Below, one piece after another: positions 1 to 8,869 of a stretch of DNA of 64,000 nucleotides. Location: positions 19,826 to 83,825 of the forward strand of contig PBSN01000008.1 in assembly GCA_002726235.1 (NCBI GenBank), written 5' to 3'. This stretch comes from Nitrospiraceae bacterium (GTDB lineage Bacteria; Nitrospirota; Nitrospiria; Nitrospirales; UBA2166). The notes below the pieces were generated by a model. The model searched no databases. It saw only the letters and a program-made list of their open reading frames with translations, and was not told where the DNA came from. How positions within the stretch are numbered: the first letter of the stretch is position 1; every line of letters starts with the position of its first letter. Both the position numbers and the translations under genes were made by a program.

Positions 1-612
1 GTGCTGACCAGATTCAGGACGCAACTTGAATCCGAGCGACCGTTGCGTGAGTTAGCATTGCAAGACGATGAAGTGAAGCTAGTTTTGGGCTACGGGTTTC
101 TGTCCTTGAAACCGATGCTGTTTGTTCTAAACGTTGGTGAAGATGCGCTCGCAAAACCGGATCACGGTGAAACCATGGAGCAACTCAATTCATATGAGGA
201 TAAGGCGAATACGCGGATTTTATCCGTCTGTGCAAAAATTGAGGCCGAGTTGGCGCAGTTGAGTCCTGATGATGTTGCGATGTTCATGGCAGATCTTGGT
301 CTTGATGAGCCGGGACTAGATCGTTTGGCTCGGGAAGCGTATGGATTGCTTGGGCGCATCTCATTTTTTACGGTCGGACCAGATGAGGTTCGTGCCTGGT
401 CGATTCGACGAGGAACCATGGCGAAACAGGCAGCTGGTGCCATCCATTCAGATATCGAGCGTGGATTTATCCGTGCGGAAGTGGTGCACTATGATGATTT
501 TATGCAGCATAAATCGATGGCTGTATGCAAAGAGAAAGGGATTTTTCGCCTTGAAGGGAAGGAGTATTTGGTGAGAGAAGGCGATATTATTAATTTTCGA
601 TTCAATGTGTAG
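1..612 (+). CDS. ychF: YchF/EngD, redox-regulated ribosome-binding ATPase (3' part only)
   Basis: This is the C-terminal 203 residues of YchF, an Obg-family P-loop NTPase that prefers ATP and binds ribosomes in the cytoplasm. The reading frame is open at base 1 and the GTG there is only an internal codon, so the nucleotide-binding domain (about 160 residues) lies outside the window. What remains is the end of the helical region and the TGS domain. The TGS domain is recognised by the stretch GRISFFTVGPDEVRAW, the following TMAKQAAGAIHSDIERGF, and the family's typical ending EGDIINFRFNV. The product is not in doubt. It is followed by a 106-bp gap before pyrR on the same strand. Confidence 0.95.
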   Translation: MLTRFRTQLESERPLRELALQDDEVKLVLGYGFLSLKPMLFVLNVGEDALAKPDHGETMEQLNSYEDKANTRILSVCAKIEAELAQLSPDDVAMFMADLGLDEPGLDRLAREAYGLLGRISFFTVGPDEVRAWSIRRGTMAKQAAGAIHSDIERGFIRAEVVHYDDFMQHKSMAVCKEKGIFRLEGKEYLVREGDIINFRFNV

Positions 613-673
613 CATGATGTTGGCTGGAGGTCAGGATTCCAGTTGTCAGCAAAAGCCGAGTAAGCAAAAACTG

Positions 674-692
674 AGCGTTGTGGCTGAACGCT
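674..692 (+). promoter_or_regulatory. Hairpin in the pyrR leader
   Basis: AGCGTT (674-679) can pair with AACGCT (687-692) around a 7-nt loop, 26 nt before the pyrR start. There is no U-tract, so it is not an intrinsic terminator. PyrR proteins in Firmicutes bind leader-RNA hairpins, which makes the position suggestive. I cannot see the Bacillus PyrR binding-loop consensus here, so a regulatory role is only a guess. Confidence 0.2.
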
Positions 693-718
693 GATAACTT
701 TGTTACCTAGGAGTTGTC

Positions 719-1276
719 GTGAAAAAAAGTGTTTCCGTCGGGACCAGTGAAGCTGTGGTGATGGGTCGGTCAGCCATGTGCGAAGCACTTGACCGCATTG
801 CGGATGCTATTGTCGAGAATCACAAGGATGATGCTATGATGGCACTCGTTGGGATTCGGACCGGAGGTATCCATCTTGCTAGACGACTGGTTTCGACCAT
901 GCAAGAGCGGTTTGCTCGTGAGGTTCCTATCGGGACGCTAGATATCAATCTCTACAGGGACGACTTGGTGGGGCGGGCTCGCCAGCCTGTGTTGCGAACG
1001 ACTGATATTCCGTTTGATGTTACTGATCGGAACATTGTGCTCGTTGATGATGTACTTTTTACCGGTCGAACGATTCGAGCCGCCATGGATGGTGTCATGG
1101 ATTTGGGCAGACCGGCGCGCATTCAACTTGCTATCCTCGTCGATCGGGGGCATCGAGAACTTCCAATTGCAGCTGACTTTGTCGGGCGAGAACTTGTGAC
1201 GACCGAGAAGCAGATGGTCAAAGTCCGTCTTCAGGAAGAGGGACATCTAACTGATGCCGTCATCATCACGTCATAA
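719..1276 (+). CDS. pyrR: PyrR, pyrimidine operon regulator / uracil phosphoribosyltransferase
   Basis: PyrR is a type I phosphoribosyltransferase that in many bacteria binds pyr mRNA in response to UMP and also makes UMP from uracil and PRPP. The 185-residue length is normal. The PRPP-binding loop VLVDDVLFTGRTIRA is at about residues 107-121, and the N-terminal GIRTGG motif at 45-50 is also typical. The GTG start at 719 is preceded by TAGGAG with a spacer of about six bases. The gene overlaps pyrB by 23 bp, so the two are co-transcribed and probably translationally coupled. Whether this copy regulates by RNA binding cannot be told from sequence. Confidence 0.95.
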   Translation: MKKSVSVGTSEAVVMGRSAMCEALDRIADAIVENHKDDAMMALVGIRTGGIHLARRLVSTMQERFAREVPIGTLDINLYRDDLVGRARQPVLRTTDIPFDVTDRNIVLVDDVLFTGRTIRAAMDGVMDLGRPARIQLAILVDRGHRELPIAADFVGRELVTTEKQMVKVRLQEEGHLTDAVIITS

Positions 1277-2273
1277 ACAGGCCATCCGATCTACCAAAGC
1301 GCCCCTCGACTCTTCACAGGAAGGCTGGATAGCCGGGAAAGATCTTCTAACGATCAAGGCATTGGATGCACGCGATATCGAATTGATTATCGATACCGCC
1401 ACCGCATTCCACGAAGTGGCTGGTCGGGCAATGAAGAAAGTTCCAGTGTTGCGCGGAAAAACGATTGCAAATCTGTTCATCGAGCCGAGTACGCGGACAC
1501 GAACGTCATTTGAGCTTGCGGCAAAACGACTCAGTGCGGATGTGGTGAACCTCTCTGGAGGTTCAAGCAGTATCATGAAGGGTGAGAGTTTGGTCGATAC
1601 TGGACGAGCGCTCGAATGTATGGGGGTTGACCTGGTAGTCATTCGTCATTCTGCGGCGGGCGCGGCTCACACCTTGGCGCGAACGTTAAAGGCTGGAGTG
1701 GTGAACGCGGGAGATGGGGCGCATGAGCATCCTACTCAGGCTCTACTGGACCTTTTCACCATTCGTGCGTGCGGAAAGAATGTGGCCGGCCTGCGTGTGG
1801 TGATGATTGGCGATATTACTCGAAGTCGCGTCGCACGCTCGAATATTCATCTCTTGACAAAGCTCAACGCAAACGTGTGTGTTGTTGGTCCACCTACCAT
1901 GATTCCGCCGCATATCGAAAAATTGGGTGTGTCGGTGTCCTATGATTTAGAATCAGCACTCAAGGGAGCTGAACTGGTAATGATTTTGAGGGTCCAGCAT
2001 GAGCGTGAACAACGTAGCCTTTTTCCGAATGTCCAAGAGTATGCGCGGTTCTATGGGGTCACTAGAGAACGCTTAGCATTGGCTTCACCTGATGTTCTCG
2101 TTCTTCATCCCGGCCCGATGAATCGCGGGATCGAAATCGCCACTGAAGTAGCCGACGGGTTGTCATCAGTCATTTTGGACCAAGTCGCCAATGGGATTGC
2201 CGTGCGCATGGCCGTGCTTTATCTTCTGGTTGCCACACGCGAAACAACAAAAGGGGTAGGGGTGACACGATAG
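1254..2273 (+). CDS. pyrB: PyrB, aspartate carbamoyltransferase catalytic chain
   Basis: The enzyme joins carbamoyl phosphate and aspartate, the first committed step of pyrimidine synthesis. The carbamoyl-phosphate loop STRTRTSFE is at about residues 79-87, HEHPTQ at 157-162, and the C-terminal HPGPMNRG loop near residue 285. These are the diagnostic ATCase motifs rather than those of ornithine carbamoyltransferase. At 339 residues it is slightly longer than the usual 305-315 because of a 25-residue N-terminal extension. The ATG at 1254 lies inside pyrR with no clear Shine-Dalgarno, so the true start could be somewhat downstream. No pyrI regulatory-chain gene is adjacent. It is followed by pyrC. 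Confidence 0.95.
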   Translation: MPSSSRHKQAIRSTKAPLDSSQEGWIAGKDLLTIKALDARDIELIIDTATAFHEVAGRAMKKVPVLRGKTIANLFIEPSTRTRTSFELAAKRLSADVVNLSGGSSSIMKGESLVDTGRALECMGVDLVVIRHSAAGAAHTLARTLKAGVVNAGDGAHEHPTQALLDLFTIRACGKNVAGLRVVMIGDITRSRVARSNIHLLTKLNANVCVVGPPTMIPPHIEKLGVSVSYDLESALKGAELVMILRVQHEREQRSLFPNVQEYARFYGVTRERLALASPDVLVLHPGPMNRGIEIATEVADGLSSVILDQVANGIAVRMAVLYLLVATRETTKGVGVTR

Positions 2274-2304
2274 GTTCGCTACTTTGAACTTTCCGTGCAG
2301 AACC

Positions 2305-3606
2305 ATGGCGCAACGATATACTTCAGACATTCTGATCCAAAATGGAAGGGTTGTTCGTCCGGGCATGCCGACGATGACGGCAAACGTCTTGATTCAGTCT
2401 GGGACAGTTGTCGGCATTCGGCGTGGAATTAAAGCGTCAGCAAAATGTGTGGTGATTGATGCAAAAGGGAAACTTGTGTGTCCTGGGTTTATCGATCTGC
2501 ACACTCATCTTCGCGAGCCTGGATTTGAATATAAAGAAACTATCCAAACGGGATCAGCTGCGGCCGTGGCGGGTGGGTTTACCACTATCTGTTGCATGCC
2601 CAATACCAACCCGGTCAATGACAATAAGGTCGTGACGGAATTTATTCTTGGGAAAGCGCGGTTAGCCGGATTGGCACGGGTGTTACCCATTGGCGCGATT
2701 ACGACGCGCTTAGACGGGGATGAACTTGCGATGATTGGGGAACTCGCTTCGGCTGGATGTGTGGCATTGTCTGATGACGGCTACCCCGTTTCGAGTAGCC
2801 TGATCATGCGCCGAGCAATGGAATATGCTAAAGCGCTTGGTCTCACCATTGTCGATCATTGTGAGGACCGAGAGCTTTCAAAGCATGGGGTTATGCATGA
2901 GGGGCTAGTATCGACTACCCTTGGTTTGCTGGGAATTCCTTCTGCTGCTGAGGATGTAATGGTTGCGCGTGATATCGCATTGGCTGAAATGACAGGATGT
3001 CGCTTGCACCTTGCACATGTCAGTACTGCAGGGGCGGTCAGGCTAGTCCGAGAGGCGAAAGCGCGCGGGGTGCCAATTACCGCGGAGGCCTGTCCTCATC
3101 ACTTTATCTTGACCGATGAAGCGGTTGGCGAGTTTGATACTCAGGCGAAGGTAAATCCTCCTTTACGTGCCGAGTCTGACGTTCAGGCCATACGCGCTGG
3201 TCTTTCAGATGGAACCATTGAAGTGATTGCAACGGATCATGCTCCTCACGCTTCGGAGGAGAAAGAACAAGGATTTGATAGGGCCCCTTTTGGGATCACT
3301 GGGTTAGAGACGGCGCTTGGACTCACTCTTTCGCTTGTGGAAGACGGCGTTCTTGATCTTGAGTCGGCCGTTGGGGCATTAACCTCGAATCCGGCCAAGG
3401 CATTTGGCCTAGAAGGGGGGGACCTTCGAGAGGGGAGAACGGCCGATATCACGATTGTGGATCCAAAAGAGGAATGGGTGGTTGATCCGTCAACATTTCG
3501 GTCCAAAGGACGGAACACACCCTTCGCAGGACGGAAGCTTAAAGGCAGGGTTGTCACGACTATCGTTGGTGGAGAGGTGGTCTTTTCCACCAATGAGAAG
3601 CCATGA
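2305..3606 (+). CDS. pyrC: PyrC, dihydroorotase
   Basis: This zinc amidohydrolase interconverts carbamoyl aspartate and dihydroorotate, the step after PyrB. The metal-binding DLHTHLREPG is at residues 64-73. Further metal and active-site motifs follow in order: HCED, HLAHVS, CPHHF and ATDHAPH. These mark the class I (longer, Bacillus-like) dihydroorotase, and 433 residues fits that class. A TTG at 2284 would add seven residues, but I prefer the ATG at 2305 because homology begins right after it. The stop overlaps the sppA start as ATGA. Confidence 0.95.
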   Translation: MAQRYTSDILIQNGRVVRPGMPTMTANVLIQSGTVVGIRRGIKASAKCVVIDAKGKLVCPGFIDLHTHLREPGFEYKETIQTGSAAAVAGGFTTICCMPNTNPVNDNKVVTEFILGKARLAGLARVLPIGAITTRLDGDELAMIGELASAGCVALSDDGYPVSSSLIMRRAMEYAKALGLTIVDHCEDRELSKHGVMHEGLVSTTLGLLGIPSAAEDVMVARDIALAEMTGCRLHLAHVSTAGAVRLVREAKARGVPITAEACPHHFILTDEAVGEFDTQAKVNPPLRAESDVQAIRAGLSDGTIEVIATDHAPHASEEKEQGFDRAPFGITGLETALGLTLSLVEDGVLDLESAVGALTSNPAKAFGLEGGDLREGRTADITIVDPKEEWVVDPSTFRSKGRNTPFAGRKLKGRVVTTIVGGEVVFSTNEKP

Positions 3607-4586
3607 AAATTGTGGTCACGTCGGCTGGAATGGGAAAAGTATGTTTTCTTATGGTTGTGAGTGTTGTGGTCTGGTTGGCAGGATGTGTTTCGATATCTCT
3701 TGTCCCGCCCCTCCAACCATTGCAGGAAACTACCCTGAGTGGAACCGGAAAAGCAAAGGTGTTGCTGATCGATGTGTCTGGAGTGATTGCCCATAGGACT
3801 ACAGATCGTGGAGGTGTCTTCCCTGATCCTCCCGATATTGTTTCCCGGGTTAAAGAGGAGTTGGATTTGGCGGCGCAGGATGATCACGTGAAGGCGGTGG
3901 TTCTTCGGATTAACAGTCCCGGAGGCACAGTGACGGCTTCAGATCAGCTTTACTATGAACTGCGACGTTTTAAGGCTACACGTAAGATTCCGATCGTGGC
4001 AGTATTTATGGATGTAGGGGCTTCGGGAGCTTACTATGTGGCAATGGCGGCAGATTCCGTGATTGCACATCCAACGAGTGTCGTTGGAAGCATTGGCGTG
4101 GTGATGCTTCGAATGAATGTGGAGGGCCTTCTTGAAAAACTTGGACTTGAAACCTCTGCGATCAAGTCGGGAGCGATGAAGGATATGGGATCTCCATTTC
4201 GGACTATGACCGATGAGGAGTATCACGTCTTCATGGGTGTCATTATGGACTTCTACAATCGATTTGTGCAGGTTGTTGGTGAGGGGCGTCCGGGACTCAA
4301 GCGGGACAGAGTTCGAGAACTTGCGGATGGGAGGATTTATACTGCAGCGCAAGCACTTAAAGCAGGTCTTGTGGATGAGTTAGGCTACCTTGATACCGCG
4401 CTCGATCGTGCAAAGCAATCCGCAGAGCTTACAGAGGCGAGGGTCGTGACGTATCACCGGCCTGGCACGTACACTAACAATATCTACTCAGGGTTGCGTG
4501 ACTCATCTACCCTGCGTCGTATTGCAGATTGGAGTCAATTGCCAGTTGGTATGCCCCAGTTTCTTTACCTCTGGGGGGCATCATGA
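3603..4586 (+). CDS. sppA: SppA-type signal peptide peptidase (S49 family), probable lipoprotein
   Basis: S49 proteases cut leftover signal peptides in the membrane. The N-terminus has a hydrophobic segment (about residues 12-27) ending in a lipobox LAGC with Cys28, so the protein is probably lipid-anchored rather than held by a plain TM helix. The oxyanion region INSPGGT is at 103-109. The catalytic Ser is Ser141 in GASGAYY and the general-base Lys is Lys193 in KSGAMKDMGSP. The length of 327 residues matches the short (36K) SppA class. It overlaps pyrC upstream and the M48 gene downstream by ATGA, giving a pyrimidine-to-protease operon. Confidence 0.9.
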   Translation: MKIVVTSAGMGKVCFLMVVSVVVWLAGCVSISLVPPLQPLQETTLSGTGKAKVLLIDVSGVIAHRTTDRGGVFPDPPDIVSRVKEELDLAAQDDHVKAVVLRINSPGGTVTASDQLYYELRRFKATRKIPIVAVFMDVGASGAYYVAMAADSVIAHPTSVVGSIGVVMLRMNVEGLLEKLGLETSAIKSGAMKDMGSPFRTMTDEEYHVFMGVIMDFYNRFVQVVGEGRPGLKRDRVRELADGRIYTAAQALKAGLVDELGYLDTALDRAKQSAELTEARVVTYHRPGTYTNNIYSGLRDSSTLRRIADWSQLPVGMPQFLYLWGAS

Positions 4587-5437
4587 GGTTCAAGGACGTG
4601 CGTCTGTCTCCTTCGCTGTCCATTGTGCTATTGCTTCTCATTGCGGTTGTTGCCACCACATGCCAGAAAGCGCCGGTGACAGGACGTGATCAACTGATTT
4701 TCTACTCAGAGGAAAAAGAGATTGACATGGGCCTCAACGCCTTTCGAGGGTTTCTGCGGCAAGCTCCATTGAGTGATGATCCTGAGCTTCTCGCATTAGT
4801 AAATCGTGTGGGCGATCGGATTGCGGCGGTTGCTGATAAGCCTGAATATGATTGGGAATTTGCGGTCATTCAAGAAGATCGGGTTCCAAATGCATTTGCT
4901 CTTCCTGGCGGGAAAGTCGCTGTCTTTACCGGCATCCTCAAATATACGAAAGACGAAGACGGGCTTGCAACTGTGATTGGACATGAGGTGGCGCATGCGC
5001 TGCAACGACATGGAAACGAGCGTGTTAGTCGTGCTTGGATTGATCAGGCCCTCCAAGTAGGAGCCATTGCTGCTGCAGCGACCGGAAGCGTGGATCCTGG
5101 CGTTACCCAGGGATTTTTGAGCGCATATGGTGTAGGAGTGTCTTTGCCGTTCAATCGACTTCAGGAGTCGGAAGCAGATACCGTTGGTCTGTTATTGATG
5201 GCGAAGGCAGGCTATGATCCTCGGGCATCAGTAGATTTCTGGGAGCGGATGAGCGGATGTCCGCGCCGATGGATTGGGAAGCTCTGTTTCCGGTCGGGAG
5301 CGGGAGTTCCAGAGTTTCTTTCGACACATCCCTCTGATGAGAATCGCATCAGACACTTAGAGCGGCTAATTGACCGAGCCATGCCTTACTATGAGGCGGC
5401 GCAAAGAGGTCATCCTCCAAACGCACCTGAAGGCTAA
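4583..5437 (+). CDS. M48-family zinc metallopeptidase, lipoprotein (BepA/LoiP-like)
   Basis: The HEVAH zinc motif is at residues 134-138 and the third ligand lies in ESEAD at 195-199, defining an M48 peptidase. The N-terminus (hydrophobic 9-24, then ATTC with Cys27) reads as a lipoprotein signal, so the enzyme should act in the periplasm, where relatives take part in outer-membrane quality control. I choose the ATG at 4583, which overlaps the sppA stop and follows a G-rich stretch; a GTG at 4529 would place extra residues before the signal peptide. The C-terminal HPSDENRIRHLE is the usual family ending. There is no TPR domain, unlike BepA itself. Confidence 0.88.
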   Translation: MRFKDVRLSPSLSIVLLLLIAVVATTCQKAPVTGRDQLIFYSEEKEIDMGLNAFRGFLRQAPLSDDPELLALVNRVGDRIAAVADKPEYDWEFAVIQEDRVPNAFALPGGKVAVFTGILKYTKDEDGLATVIGHEVAHALQRHGNERVSRAWIDQALQVGAIAAAATGSVDPGVTQGFLSAYGVGVSLPFNRLQESEADTVGLLLMAKAGYDPRASVDFWERMSGCPRRWIGKLCFRSGAGVPEFLSTHPSDENRIRHLERLIDRAMPYYEAAQRGHPPNAPEG

Positions 5438-5527
5438 CGTTTCATCGTAATGCGGTATTGATCCACGCACCAACATTTTTTCCCATTTCCAGCGCGCGCG
5501 ACTGATTCTCCAATATCAGGGCATTCC

Positions 5528-5556
5528 TTGCTAGGATTTTTACCATATGGTATGGT
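5528..5556 (+). promoter_or_regulatory. Possible sigma70-type promoter of argS with a 12-bp palindrome
   Basis: TTGCTA (5528-5533) and TATGGT (5551-5556) are separated by 17 bp, each matching 4 of 6 consensus positions. The spacer and -10 contain the perfect palindrome TACCATATGGTA (5541-5552), which could be a regulator site. It lies about 100 bp before the preferred argS start. Confidence 0.3.
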
Positions 5557-5655
5557 GCCTCGGCGCTCGCCGGGGGATGCTGTATCCCTTGCCAGTTGCA
5601 AGTTTTTGTCGGTTTCAGTGTCGCATCTGGTGTTTTTTTTGCCTGGGAGATCTGC

Positions 5656-7347
5656 TTGTCAGAGGGTATTATTTCTACTGCGGTCACCTCCGCACTCCAT
5701 GAGGCTCTGCGTAAGGCTCAGACTGATGGCCAGTTGCGTCTAGCAGTTTGGCCGAGTCTCGTATTTGATATCCCTAAACGTGCGGAGTGGGGAGATCTTT
5801 CCACCACGGTGGCGATGGGATTGGCTAAAGGAGAAAAACGCCCACCTCGTGAAATTGCAGACGTTATTGCATCTCACCTCCAATGGAAAACTGATCTTTT
5901 TGACCATGTCGATGTAGTACCACCTGGATATATAAACCTCACCATCAAGCGAGATCAGTGGTTCCGCGTGCTGACGGAGATCGAGCAGCAGGGAACAGCA
6001 TATGGCGACTCGACTGTGCGTGCTGGTCAAAAGGTTTTGATTGAATTTGTCAGTGCAAATCCCACTGGGCCGCTTCATGTTGGCCATGGACGTGGGGCTG
6101 CTGTCGGTGATGCGCTTGCGCATCTTCTGACGCGAACTGGGGCTGATGTTACACGCGAATACTATGTGAACGATGTCGGCACTCAGGTCGAGACGTTAGG
6201 TAAATCTGTGCTCATGCGTGTGCCACAAGAGGGATTAGGTGTTGAACTCAAGGATGCGCCGTTGCCTGAGGGACTTTATCAGGGGCAGTACATTTCAGAG
6301 ATAGCGACAGCGTTTGTGGAGTCTCAACCGTTACCGGCTATGAAAAATGGTGAAGCTGATGTGGCCGAGGCAGGTCGTTTTGCGAAAGATCTTCTCTTAC
6401 GAGAGATCCTAGCAGACCTTCACCAATTCAATGTCCGTTTTGACGCAGTCTTTGAAGAACACACCTTGTACGACAATGGTGTAGTGCCAGATGCGCTTGA
6501 TGCATTGCGTGCGAAAGAGTATGTGTATACCTCGGAAGAAGCTGATTGGTTAGCAACCTCACGGTGGGGTGACGACAAGGATCGTGTCGTAAAGCGTGCG
6601 AATGGTCAATACACCTACTTTGCTTCTGATATTGCATACCATGTCCATAAATTCAACCGTGGTTTTCAGCAGCTTATCAATGTGTGGGGTGCCGACCACC
6701 ATGGGTATGTTCCGCGTATGAAGGCGATGATTCATGCGTTGGGATATTCGGAAAACAGTTTTCAGGTGTCATTGGTGCAGCTTGTCAGTCTTGTGCGCAG
6801 TGGAAAACCCGTCGCCATGTCGACCAGAGCTGGGGAGTTTGTAACGTTGCGTGAAGTGATGGACGAGGTGGGTGTCGATGCTGCACGTTTCTTCTTTCTC
6901 ATGCGGCGATCCGATACTCCCTTGGACTTTGATCTTGATCTGGCACAGCGGAAGTCGAACGATAATCCCGTTTTCTACGTACAATATGCACACGCGCGCA
7001 TTACAAGCCTGTTTAAGATGGCACAGGAGCAAGGGATGAACGTCCCTTCGGTTTCTGAAGTAGACCTAACCTTGTTGGGATTTCCAGAAGAGTTGGCACT
7101 GGTTAAGAAGTTGGCGGAATACCCGGAACTCATTAGCGAAAGCGCGCGATGTCTCGAACCCCACCGCGTGGCATACTATCTGCAAGACCTTGCCGGTTTG
7201 CTCCATTCCTACTATTACAAGCATCGTATTCTCCAAGTTAATGCCTCGGCGTTGACGTTGGCCAGATTGGTGCTCATGGGAGCCGTGCAGACAGTCGTTC
7301 GCAATGGCCTCACAGTATTAGGCGTATCTGCGCCGGAGACGATGTGA
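5656..7347 (+). CDS. argS: ArgS, arginyl-tRNA synthetase
   Basis: This class I aminoacyl-tRNA synthetase charges tRNA-Arg. The HIGH signature appears as HVGH at about residues 141-144, after the conserved SANPTGPL. The KMSKS equivalent is AMSTRAG near 387-393. An N-terminal Arg-tRNA recognition domain and a C-terminal helical anticodon domain are present, and 563 residues is normal. The longest frame begins with TTG at 5596 and would add 20 hydrophobic residues. I prefer the TTG at 5656, which has GGGAGA five bases upstream and leaves the usual N-terminus. It overlaps tgt by 4 bp. Confidence 0.93.
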   Translation: MSEGIISTAVTSALHEALRKAQTDGQLRLAVWPSLVFDIPKRAEWGDLSTTVAMGLAKGEKRPPREIADVIASHLQWKTDLFDHVDVVPPGYINLTIKRDQWFRVLTEIEQQGTAYGDSTVRAGQKVLIEFVSANPTGPLHVGHGRGAAVGDALAHLLTRTGADVTREYYVNDVGTQVETLGKSVLMRVPQEGLGVELKDAPLPEGLYQGQYISEIATAFVESQPLPAMKNGEADVAEAGRFAKDLLLREILADLHQFNVRFDAVFEEHTLYDNGVVPDALDALRAKEYVYTSEEADWLATSRWGDDKDRVVKRANGQYTYFASDIAYHVHKFNRGFQQLINVWGADHHGYVPRMKAMIHALGYSENSFQVSLVQLVSLVRSGKPVAMSTRAGEFVTLREVMDEVGVDAARFFFLMRRSDTPLDFDLDLAQRKSNDNPVFYVQYAHARITSLFKMAQEQGMNVPSVSEVDLTLLGFPEELALVKKLAEYPELISESARCLEPHRVAYYLQDLAGLLHSYYYKHRILQVNASALTLARLVLMGAVQTVVRNGLTVLGVSAPETM

Positions 7348-8528
7348 TGGAATTTCGTGTTTTGCATAGGGAGGAACGAACTGCCGCACGAGTTGGGCAA
7401 CTACAAACCACGCATGGTGTGATCAACACTCCAGCATTTATGCCCGTTGGCACCCAAGCGTCGGTGAAAGGCATTTCCCCCCAAGAACTGCGGGAGGTTG
7501 GAGCCCAGATGATCCTTGCTAATGCGTACCACCTCTACTTGCGCCCTGGGCATGAGCTCATTCGTGAACTTGGGGGGCTGCACCGATTTATGGCTTGGGA
7601 TGGGCCAATCCTCACCGATAGTGGAGGCTATCAGGTGATGAGTTTAGCTGCAAACTGTACTGTCACGGATGATGGGGCTGAATTTAAATCTCATCTCGAT
7701 GGATCTTTACATCATATGACTCCTGAACGATCGATGGAAATTCAAGAGGCGCTTGGGGCTGACGTCGCGATGGTATTTGATGAATGTCTTGCATTCCCAG
7801 CTTCTCGTGAGGTCGTAGAGCCATCAATGCGGCGCACAACTGCATGGGCACAGCGTTGTCGAGAGGTTCATCGTCGGCCTGACCAGGCTTTGTTCGGTAT
7901 TATTCAGGGTGCCCATTATCCGGATCTTCGCCAGAAGTCAGCCAGAGAGATTGTGTCAATTGGGTTTGACGGCTACGCGATCGGTGGGGTCAGCGTTGGT
8001 GAAGGAAAACCTCTGATGTATGAAATGGTCGAATATGCCTCGGCGGAGTTGCCTGAATCGAGCCCAAAATATCTTATGGGTGTCGGACTTCCTGAGGATC
8101 TTGTAGAATGTGCCGCTCGTGGCATCGATCTGTTTGATTGTGTCGCACCAACCCGTCATGGCCGAACGGGGTGGCTATATACGACGGCAGGCCGGATACA
8201 GATTAAGAACGCGAAGCATATTCATGAAGAAGAGCCGATTGATGCCGCCTGTGGTTGTTATACTTGTCGGCATTTTTCTAGGGCCTATCTTCGACATCTG
8301 TTTATAAGCTGTGAGCTTTTCGGATTGCGTTTGAATACGATTCACAACCTCCACATGCTCACGCAGCTGATGCGTGAGATACGTGAGGCCATCAATGGTG
8401 ACTACCTCGATGAATTTCGTGGGGCATTTTACGCTCGGCGTGGCATTACGTTGTCAGGAGACGAGGGGATCGTAGGCTCGACATTAGGTCAACCGACGTC
8501 CCAACGAGCATTGGAGGTGCCAGTATGA
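7344..8528 (+). CDS. tgt: Tgt, queuine tRNA-ribosyltransferase
   Basis: Bacterial TGT exchanges guanine-34 for preQ1 in tRNAs with GUN anticodons, an early step of queuosine formation. The active-site DSGGYQVMSL is at about residue 92. GGVSVGEG follows, then DCVAPTRHGRTG carrying the nucleophilic Asp region, then the zinc-binding CGCYTCRHFSRAYLRHL. The length of 394 residues is a little above the usual 370-380, through a short C-terminal tail. The start is GTG at 7344 or the ATG at 7347, both overlapping the argS stop. The stop overlaps the yajC start, the common tgt-yajC-secDF order. Confidence 0.96.
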   Translation: MMEFRVLHREERTAARVGQLQTTHGVINTPAFMPVGTQASVKGISPQELREVGAQMILANAYHLYLRPGHELIRELGGLHRFMAWDGPILTDSGGYQVMSLAANCTVTDDGAEFKSHLDGSLHHMTPERSMEIQEALGADVAMVFDECLAFPASREVVEPSMRRTTAWAQRCREVHRRPDQALFGIIQGAHYPDLRQKSAREIVSIGFDGYAIGGVSVGEGKPLMYEMVEYASAELPESSPKYLMGVGLPEDLVECAARGIDLFDCVAPTRHGRTGWLYTTAGRIQIKNAKHIHEEEPIDAACGCYTCRHFSRAYLRHLFISCELFGLRLNTIHNLHMLTQLMREIREAINGDYLDEFRGAFYARRGITLSGDEGIVGSTLGQPTSQRALEVPV

Positions 8529-8857
8529 TATGGAGTGACGGGGTTGCGTGGGCTCAGACAGCCGCAGGGGCTCCACAGGGAGGCCCAGGGCTCTTGGTTT
8601 CTCTCATTCCATTTGTCCTTATTTTCCTTATTTTCTACTTTCTCCTGATTCGTCCCCAGAAACAACGCTCTTCCCAACACAAAGCGATGTTGGATGCGCT
8701 CACAAAGGGGGATAAGGTGATTACGAGTGGGGGATTATGGGGAACGATTGCGAATCTTGGAAAAGAAACCGTAACATTGCAGATTGCGGACAGTGTCAAG
8801 GTGAAGGTTGAGCGAAGTCATGTGACTCAGCTCCAGCGTATAGACGATGAAGAGTAG
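8525..8857 (+). CDS. yajC: YajC, Sec translocase accessory subunit
   Basis: YajC is a small single-pass inner-membrane protein that associates with SecDF. The 110 residues contain one TM helix (about 22-43) followed directly by the family hallmark LIRPQKQR. The cytoplasmic domain has the usual GDKVITSGG motif. The start is ATG at 8525, overlapping the tgt stop by ATGA. Twelve bases separate it from secD. Confidence 0.95.
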   Translation: MIWSDGVAWAQTAAGAPQGGPGLLVSLIPFVLIFLIFYFLLIRPQKQRSSQHKAMLDALTKGDKVITSGGLWGTIANLGKETVTLQIADSVKVKVERSHVTQLQRIDDEE

Positions 8858-8869
8858 GATCGAAGACGT

